Assembly (NCBI GenBank): GCA_963785245.1
Contig: CAWAUO010000006.1
Location: 430,365-494,364 of the forward strand
DNA length: 64,000 nt
Reading direction: 5' to 3'
Source of the DNA: JAHEEL01 sp963785245
GTDB taxonomy: Bacteria > Actinomycetota > Acidimicrobiia > Spongiisociales > UBA5794
Shown: one piece after another, positions 62,703 through 64,000 of the stretch
Position numbering within the stretch: the stretch's first letter is position 1
Layout: each line of letters starts with the position of its first letter
Program-made: the position numbers and the translations under genes
The notes under the pieces: generated by a model
Seen by the model: only the letters and a program-made list of their open reading frames with translations
Told to the model about the DNA's origin: nothing
The model's database searches: none

Positions 62703-64000
62703 GACCACCTCTACCCCGACAGATCCACAAGTCAGTACTGGTGCTACTGGCAGCGGTTCTGCTGCTGGCTGCTTGTGCCACACAGCTGAAACCCCATCCG
62801 CTAGCCGGAGAGTTTTGCCCTGCCCCCCGATCCAGCGGCCGTGGAGTGGGAACCCCTGGGGAGCAATTTGCCGACAAACGAGGTGACTTCCTGGTTCGAT
62901 ATACAGGCTGTGGGACCGGACGCACTGCGCTGGCGTCTGGCGCTCATGGATACGGCAACATCATCACTCGATGCCCAATATTTCATCTGGCGGGATGATG
63001 CGGTCGGATCACTGCTCCTTGAGCGCCTGCTGCGGGCAGCCGACCGCGGTGTCAGGGTTCGTCTGTTACTCGATGACAGCTTTCTGGCAGGTGAAGACCC
63101 GGTCCTGATTGCCGTTGATGCACATCGGAACGTCGAGGTGCGCATCTTCAATCCCTTCCAGGTACGCGCTGACAACATGCTGGTCCGCTATATCGAAAAT
63201 CTGAACGACAACGCACGTATCAATCACCGCATGCATAACAAACTGCTGATAGCTGACAGCCAGGTGGCTGTCGTGGGGGGACGCAATATTGCGGAGGAGT
63301 ACTTCGGGTTCAACCAAAATCGTAATTTTCGTGACTTTGAACGTAATGACCACCGGCGAGGTCATTCCGCAGATCACCAACAGCTTCGATAGCTACTGGA
63401 ATTCGGACTGGGCTTTTCCTGTTGCTATTGTCGATCATAGTAAGGGCTCCGCAGGAAGAACTGAACCGGCTACGCGGGGAGCTGCGCGCTAATGCCGCCA
63501 TACTGGATGACTGGGTCAAGAGTGCAGCGGCCGGACCGCGCAACTGGGCCCCAGTCAGTGGGCGGCACTGGCACCGACTATGTTGCCCGGCAAGGCAACC
63601 ATCCACCAGGATGACCCTGATATCGCGGACGACGCACCACCGAAGCAAGCAGCCGGGCAGGTCTTGTCAATGTTTGGACGAGACCGAGGGCGGATGTCGT
63701 CAGCATCAGTGCTTATCTGATTCCACCCGATGATGTTCTGCACACTATCAATGATCTTTCGCAGACGGGACGTGCAGATCAGGGCACTGACAAATTCACT
63801 GGCATCCAACAATCATGTGGCCGCCCACACGGCGTATCGGCATCGGCGCAAGCAGCTTCTGGAGGCCGGGGTCGAGCTGCATGAATTGCGGCCACACGCG
63901 CCCGAGCGCACCCGGTTCGAGGCGCCGGGATTCACTGCAGAACATATCGGTTTGCATGCCAAGATTCTGGTGCTGGACAAACGGTTTGTTTTCGTGGGCA
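62690..64000 (+). pseudogene. Phospholipase D-like lipoprotein, frameshifted and cut by the window end
   Basis: It begins with a lipoprotein signal (VLVLLAAVLLLAACAT) in one frame, then from about 62841 a PLD superfamily domain in another (SSLDAQYFIWRDDAVG, RGVRVRLLLDD, and the HKD motif HNKLLIAD with GGRNIAEEYFG). Coding continues in further frames (VMTTGEVIPQITNSF; EELNRLRGELRANAAI; WAALAPTMLPGKATI) up to a second HKD motif (HAKILVLDKRF) near 63960. Two HKD motifs are the catalytic pair of the cardiolipin-synthase-like PLD class. It has at least four shifts and runs off the right edge. Confidence 0.65.

Overview
The window is a composite. Bases 1 to about 57,712 read as one GC-rich, densely packed bacterial chromosome segment with frequent GTG starts, 1-4 base gene overlaps and gene families typical of high-GC Actinobacteria (LtrA, TM0106-type nuclease, OFA-type MFS, PASTA protein, LuxR-type AAA regulator). 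An acidimicrobial-type actinobacterium is my best guess, but there is no rRNA or other marker to prove it. From about 57,713 to 64,000 base composition and protein style change abruptly to lower-GC, gammaproteobacteria-like sequence with many broken reading frames. The switch falls at the start codon of a metallo-hydrolase gene and looks like a chimeric join or an insertion edge.

Layout, left to right. 0-9 kb: Trk potassium uptake (trkA-trkH), a RecB/RNase H-like nuclease, a Crp/Fnr regulator, a small membrane protein, a SprT-like zincin, rmuC and a DUF429 protein. 8.6-23.9 kb: a large sugar-catabolism locus. It contains a divergent rbsD/SorC-type regulator pair; a seven-gene operon (LsrF-like aldolase, muconolactone-isomerase-like protein, MtnK-like kinase, MtnA, split transketolase, RuBisCO-like protein); and a five-gene operon (ABC binding protein, double ATPase, permease, second MtnA paralogue, class II aldolase/short-chain dehydrogenase fusion). 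Tandem 14-bp palindromes of the form TGCAC-N4-GTGCA, with centres 18-19 bp apart, lie at all three promoters and point to one regulon under the SorC protein.

24-33 kb: an OmpR-type two-component system, a membrane protein, an ArsR-type regulator, an MBL hydrolase overlapping ltrA, and a receiver-flavoprotein fusion translationally coupled to a cyclic-nucleotide-binding histidine kinase. 33-37.6 kb: a frameshifted PEP-hydrolase-family gene with a cupin, an MFS exporter, and a rhodanese divergent from sufE. 37.6-45.3 kb: an ABC-2 exporter with two permeases, a DUF523/DUF1722 protein, membrane proteins, an Fe-S HhH-GPD glycosylase-like protein and an extracytoplasmic-sensing histidine kinase. 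45.4-57.7 kb: an OFA-like MFS, a membrane-protein gene interrupted by an in-frame TGA, a PASTA protein, a truncated YCII gene, a terpene-cyclase-fold protein, small proteins, a large LuxR-type ATPase, a second LtrA, an AEC carrier and the MBL hydrolase.

57.7-64 kb (foreign arm): a truncated, frameshifted dCache sensor, a non-coding stretch with palindromic repeats, an intact patatin-like phospholipase, a frameshifted secreted protein and a frameshifted phospholipase D-like lipoprotein that runs off the window.

The most interesting system is the 8.6-23.9 kb locus. It merges Lsr (AI-2) elements, methionine-salvage enzymes (MtnK, two MtnA), a RuBisCO-like protein and a split transketolase under one predicted regulator. 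Its substrate is probably a modified or branched pentose, but I cannot name it.
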